A DNA stretch of 64,000 bases, from contig NZ_LT968776.1 of assembly GCF_900240975.1 (NCBI RefSeq), positions 1,855,482-1,919,481 on the forward strand. Reading direction: 5' to 3'. The notes under the pieces were generated by a model. The model was not told the origin of the DNA. It did not search any database and saw only the letters and a list, made by a program, of their open reading frames with translations. This stretch comes from Mycobacterium sp. 4858. GTDB lineage: Bacteria; Actinomycetota; Actinomycetes; Mycobacteriales; Mycobacteriaceae. Below, piece by piece: positions 61,211 through 64,000 of this stretch (positions are counted from its first letter, which is position 1; each line of letters opens with the position of its first letter). The translations under genes were made by a program, and so were the position numbers.

Positions 61211-62301
61211 CGCCAGTCCCCCGGCGGCGGGGTGGGCAGCGATCCGCAGGCCTGCGACCACAACCGCATCGATCCCCGAGCGATGTCGGCGCCGCAGGCG
61301 CGGTGCAGGTCGCTGACCGACGCGCGGCTGTAGCGCTGCCACCGCACCGCGCGCGGCAGGTGCGCGGACGGGTCGCGGTTCCAGTCGGCGCGTCCCGAGT
61401 TGTCAGGGTCCAGCCCGGCCGCCTCGGCCAGGTCGACGGCGGCCGCCATCCGCGCGACCACGGTGTCGTCGTGGGACAGGAACGCACCGATCCGCTCGGC
61501 GGATTCACCCGGGCCGACGGCCAGCGCCTCCAGGTCCGCGACGGCGTCCAGCACCCGCTGGTAGCGCGCCTCGGCGCCGGCGATCGAGATGTGGGACAGG
61601 ACGGCGTCGACACCGCTCGTCCGACGGAGCAGGGCCCGCACCTGCGGGACCGTTCTGCCCTGCCGGATCGCGGCGACTGCGAGCGCGATGCCGAACAGGT
61701 CCAGGGTGTCCAGCAGGCGCCGTCGCACGTCGGCCGTGACCGGGTTGTCGGCGGCCAGGAACCCGGCGAACGAACCGTCGAGCGCGGTCGCCGCGCCCGG
61801 GTGCGCGGCCAGCGTCCGCAGCGCCGCCCACAACGCGGCGTCCAGGTCGTCGAGCGCGGCGGCCGCGAGCAGGCCGGTCATCGGGACCATGGGGGCGCCC
61901 AGCACGGCCTCCAGTTCGGCGCAGCGGGTTCGCGCCGCCGCGATCGGCCCGTCGCCGCGGGACAGGGACCCGGTCAGGTCGGCCTTGTTCAGCACCGCCA
62001 CCACCGGGCGTCCGGCGCCGCCGATCGCGTCGACGTCCTCGGGCTTGACCACCTCGGCGGTCACGTACACCAGCAGGTCGGCGTCGCGGTCGTCGGCGGT
62101 TGTCACCGAGACGCCCGCGGCGGCTCCGGCGCCGCCCAGCGCGCGGGCCACCGTGCCACGGCCCACGCCGGGCCGCCCCCGGACGAGCACGCGCAGCGCG
62201 GCGGCCGTTCGCTCGGCGATCTCCGTGACGCGCGGGTCGGCGTGGCCGGCGGCGAAGCGTGCCAGCTCGTCGACGAAATCCTGGTGTCCTTGTCCCCTCA
62301 T
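61207..62301 (-). CDS. GTPase-like protein, Rv0209-like (degenerate P-loop)
   Basis: A 364-residue soluble protein. The expected P-loop reads LVRGRPGVGRGTVARALGG, with arginine in the lysine position and glycine in place of the next Ser/Thr. The G4 motif VAVLNKADL is canonical (NKxD), so a guanine nucleotide may still be bound. The remainder is helical and alanine-rich. The downstream Rv0210-like gene overlaps by four bases, and the two are obligately coupled. The ATG at 62301 has GAGGGG only two bases upstream, so the true start could differ slightly. Length matches Rv0209 (about 361). Confidence 0.78.
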   Translation of the reverse strand: MRGQGHQDFVDELARFAAGHADPRVTEIAERTAAALRVLVRGRPGVGRGTVARALGGAGAAAGVSVTTADDRDADLLVYVTAEVVKPEDVDAIGGAGRPVVAVLNKADLTGSLSRGDGPIAAARTRCAELEAVLGAPMVPMTGLLAAAALDDLDAALWAALRTLAAHPGAATALDGSFAGFLAADNPVTADVRRRLLDTLDLFGIALAVAAIRQGRTVPQVRALLRRTSGVDAVLSHISIAGAEARYQRVLDAVADLEALAVGPGESAERIGAFLSHDDTVVARMAAAVDLAEAAGLDPDNSGRADWNRDPSAHLPRAVRWQRYSRASVSDLHRACGADIARGSMRLWSQACGSLPTPPPGDWR

Positions 62302-62472
62302 ATCCCCTCAAATGTCCTGCATGCGGTTCGACGGGCCCGACCCGGGGGCCGATCGGGTTCCAGCGAATGGTGGCACCTGCGTCACTTTGATGCGAGCCAC
62401 CGTTTGACTGTTACCAGCTGAAGGCAACTGTTGGGTATCAATCTGGACCAGGGGCGGCTACATCACCGGTTT

Positions 62473-63252
62473 ATGGGCCACCATGGACAAATGCATGCGC
62501 AACCCGGGGTGGAAGTGTGTCCCGACGCGCCGGAGCAGTCGGATGGGACGCGCAACCAGCGCCATCTTCCTGCATCGACCTTCCGCTCCCGACGTTCCGC
62601 CCTGTCCGACGCCCAGCGCCGGACCTGGGAACGGCTGTGGCCGGAGCTGGGCCTGTCCCTGGGCGCCCCGGCGCCCGAAGGCGCCGAGCCGCCGCTGGAC
62701 ACCCGGGCGTGGTTCGGTCGCCGCGCGCCGCTGGTGCTCGAGATCGGTTGCGGCAGTGGCACATCGACCTTGTCGATGGCGAAGGAAGAGCCGGGGGTGG
62801 ATGTGCTCGCGGTGGAGATCTACAAGCGGGGCCTGGCTCAGCTGCTGTGCGCGATCGACCGTGAGCACGTGGGCAACATCCGGTTGATCCGCGGCAACGC
62901 GCTGGATGTGCTGCAGCGGTTGATCGCGCCCGGGTCGCTGACCGGGGTGCGGGTCTTCTTCCCCGACCCCTGGCCGAAGGCCCGTCACCACAAGCGCCGG
63001 TTTCTGCAGCCGGGCACGATTGGCCTGATCGCCGACCGGTTACTCCCTGGTGGTGTCCTCCACGTCGCGACGGACCACCCCGGCTACGCCGAACACATCG
63101 GCGCCTGCGGCGATGCCGAGCCGCGGCTGCGTCGCGCCGGTCCCGGCGCCGGGCTGCCGATCTCGGTGGTGCGGCCGACCACCAAATACGAGTCAAAGGC
63201 CCACGAAGCGGGCAGCGCCGTGACCGAATTCATCTGGCTACGACACGAGTAG
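62473..63252 (+). CDS. trmB: tRNA (guanine-N7-)-methyltransferase
   Basis: TrmB of 259 residues, methylating G46 of tRNA. Motif I is LVLEIGCGSGTSTLSMA, followed by VDVLAVEIYKRGLAQLL. VRVFFPDPWPKARHHKRRFL is the TrmB signature, and TKYESKAHEAGSAVTEF the C-terminal substrate motif. ATG 62473 (MGHHGQMHAQPGV) is chosen because the H37Rv protein begins similarly; an earlier in-frame TTG has no support. The NYN-domain gene follows after three bases. It is divergent from the Rv0209-like gene by about 170 bases. Confidence 0.93.
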   Translation: MGHHGQMHAQPGVEVCPDAPEQSDGTRNQRHLPASTFRSRRSALSDAQRRTWERLWPELGLSLGAPAPEGAEPPLDTRAWFGRRAPLVLEIGCGSGTSTLSMAKEEPGVDVLAVEIYKRGLAQLLCAIDREHVGNIRLIRGNALDVLQRLIAPGSLTGVRVFFPDPWPKARHHKRRFLQPGTIGLIADRLLPGGVLHVATDHPGYAEHIGACGDAEPRLRRAGPGAGLPISVVRPTTKYESKAHEAGSAVTEFIWLRHE

Positions 63253-63255
63253 GCG

Positions 63256-63963
63256 ATGACTATGAGCCTGGCGGAAGAACAGACCGCGGCAGATCCCCTG
63301 GCGGCGTTGCCCGACGACTCGCTGGGCGGCTTCTCGCCGCCGGGCGGGCGCGTCCTGCTGGTGTGGGACGCACCCAACCTCGACATGGGGCTCGGCTCGA
63401 TCCTGGGCCGGCGGCCCACCGCCCTGGAGCGTCCGCGGTTCGACGCCCTGGGACGCTGGCTGCTGGCGCGCACGGCCGAGGTCAGCGCCGCCCGGCCGGG
63501 TGTCGTGGTCGAGCCCGAGGCCACCGTCTTCACCAACATCGCACCGGGCAGCGCCGAAGTCGTGCGGCCCTGGGTCGACGCCCTGCGCAACGTAGGGTTC
63601 GCGGTGTTCGCCAAGCCGAAGATCGACGAGGACAGCGACGTCGACCGCGACATGCTCGCCCACATCGAACTGCGGCGCAGCGAAGGGCTGGCGGCGCTGG
63701 TGGTGGCCTCGGCCGACGGGCAGGCGTTTCGTCAACCGCTGGAGGAGATAGCGCGCAGCGGAGTCGCCGTCCAGGTCATCGGATTTCGCGAACATGCGAG
63801 TTGGGCGCTAGCGTCGGATACCTTGGACTTCGTCGACCTGGAAGACATCAGCGGTGTATTCCGGGAGCCATTGCCGCGAATCGGCCTGGATTCGCTGCCT
63901 GACCAGGGAGCATGGCTGCAGCCGTTCCGGCCGCTGTCCGCTCTGTTGACCGCGCGTGTGTGA
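63256..63963 (+). CDS. NYN-domain (PIN-like) putative RNase, Rv0207c-like
   Basis: A 235-residue protein with an NYN/PIN-like nuclease fold. The first acidic strand is RVLLVWDAPNLDMGLGSILG near residue 30. Later acidic residues are in KPKIDEDSDVDRDMLAHIE and LVVASADGQAF, giving the expected three-aspartate site. NYN proteins cleave structured RNA. ATG 63256 is used, with ATG 63262 as alternative. It is co-transcribed with trmB, which fits an RNA-processing role. The C-terminal region (LEDISGVFREPLPRIG) is conserved-looking but unassigned. It ends 37 bases before the window edge. Confidence 0.85.
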   Translation: MTMSLAEEQTAADPLAALPDDSLGGFSPPGGRVLLVWDAPNLDMGLGSILGRRPTALERPRFDALGRWLLARTAEVSAARPGVVVEPEATVFTNIAPGSAEVVRPWVDALRNVGFAVFAKPKIDEDSDVDRDMLAHIELRRSEGLAALVVASADGQAFRQPLEEIARSGVAVQVIGFREHASWALASDTLDFVDLEDISGVFREPLPRIGLDSLPDQGAWLQPFRPLSALLTARV

Positions 63964-64000
63964 CACTGGCTTGGAAACCGAAAGACACCACGCGGGTCGT

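Overview
The window is GC-rich actinobacterial chromosome from a slow-growing Mycobacterium, most likely a non-tuberculous species of the M. avium complex type. I base this on gene order recalled from M. tuberculosis H37Rv. Both flanks match the Rv0207c-Rv0231 block, read here in the opposite orientation. They carry recognisable fadE4, php, the Rv0224c-Rv0228 set, an aldehyde dehydrogenase (Rv0223c), echA1, a WS/DGAT (Rv0221), lipC, lipW, Rv0216, fadE3, fadD4, pckA, Rv0209/Rv0210, trmB and Rv0207c. Species assignment is inference; I could not run a search.

Left flank (1-24355): lipid and envelope metabolism. An acyl-CoA dehydrogenase is divergent from a phosphotriesterase-like lactonase and an acyl-CoA ligase. 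A conserved envelope set follows: acyltransferase, DUF3068 protein, large membrane protein, glycosyltransferase and methyltransferase. Then come an aldehyde dehydrogenase and a TetR/acyl-CoA-ligase cassette that I do not recall from this position in H37Rv. After that lie echA1, WS/DGAT, lipC, a methyltransferase, an alpha/beta hydrolase, lipW, an amidohydrolase and a CoA-transferase.

Centre (about 24.8-52.2 kb): a 27-kb block between the lipW side and Rv0216, which are close neighbours in H37Rv. It reads as a complete-looking Wzx/Wzy-type polysaccharide locus. It has a WecG/TagA-family (GT26) transferase, a Wzx-like flippase, a fused GT2-GT4 enzyme, three further GT4 enzymes, a Wzy/O-antigen-ligase-like polymerase and a Wzz/BY-kinase-like chain-length protein whose P-loop lysine is replaced by threonine. 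It also has an orphan BcsB-like exported protein, a polysaccharide deacetylase, eight methyltransferases (two FkbM type, two nearly identical paralogues), and two exported barrel-type proteins identical over about 545 residues but with different leaders. A 13E12/HNH gene sits in the middle. No phosphoglycosyltransferase, nucleotide-sugar synthesis gene, BcsA or Wza-like exporter is present. Initiation and sugar supply must therefore come from elsewhere, and passage across the mycomembrane is unexplained. This locus is the main discovery candidate.

Right flank (52245-64000): Rv0216 double-hotdog protein, fadE3, a CD225-type membrane protein, an enoyl-CoA hydratase paired with fadD4, pckA, two GTPase-like proteins with degenerate P-loops, trmB and an NYN-domain protein. 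The nadR and Rv0213c genes I expect next to pckA from H37Rv are absent. No tRNA, rRNA, CRISPR array or intact insertion sequence was seen.
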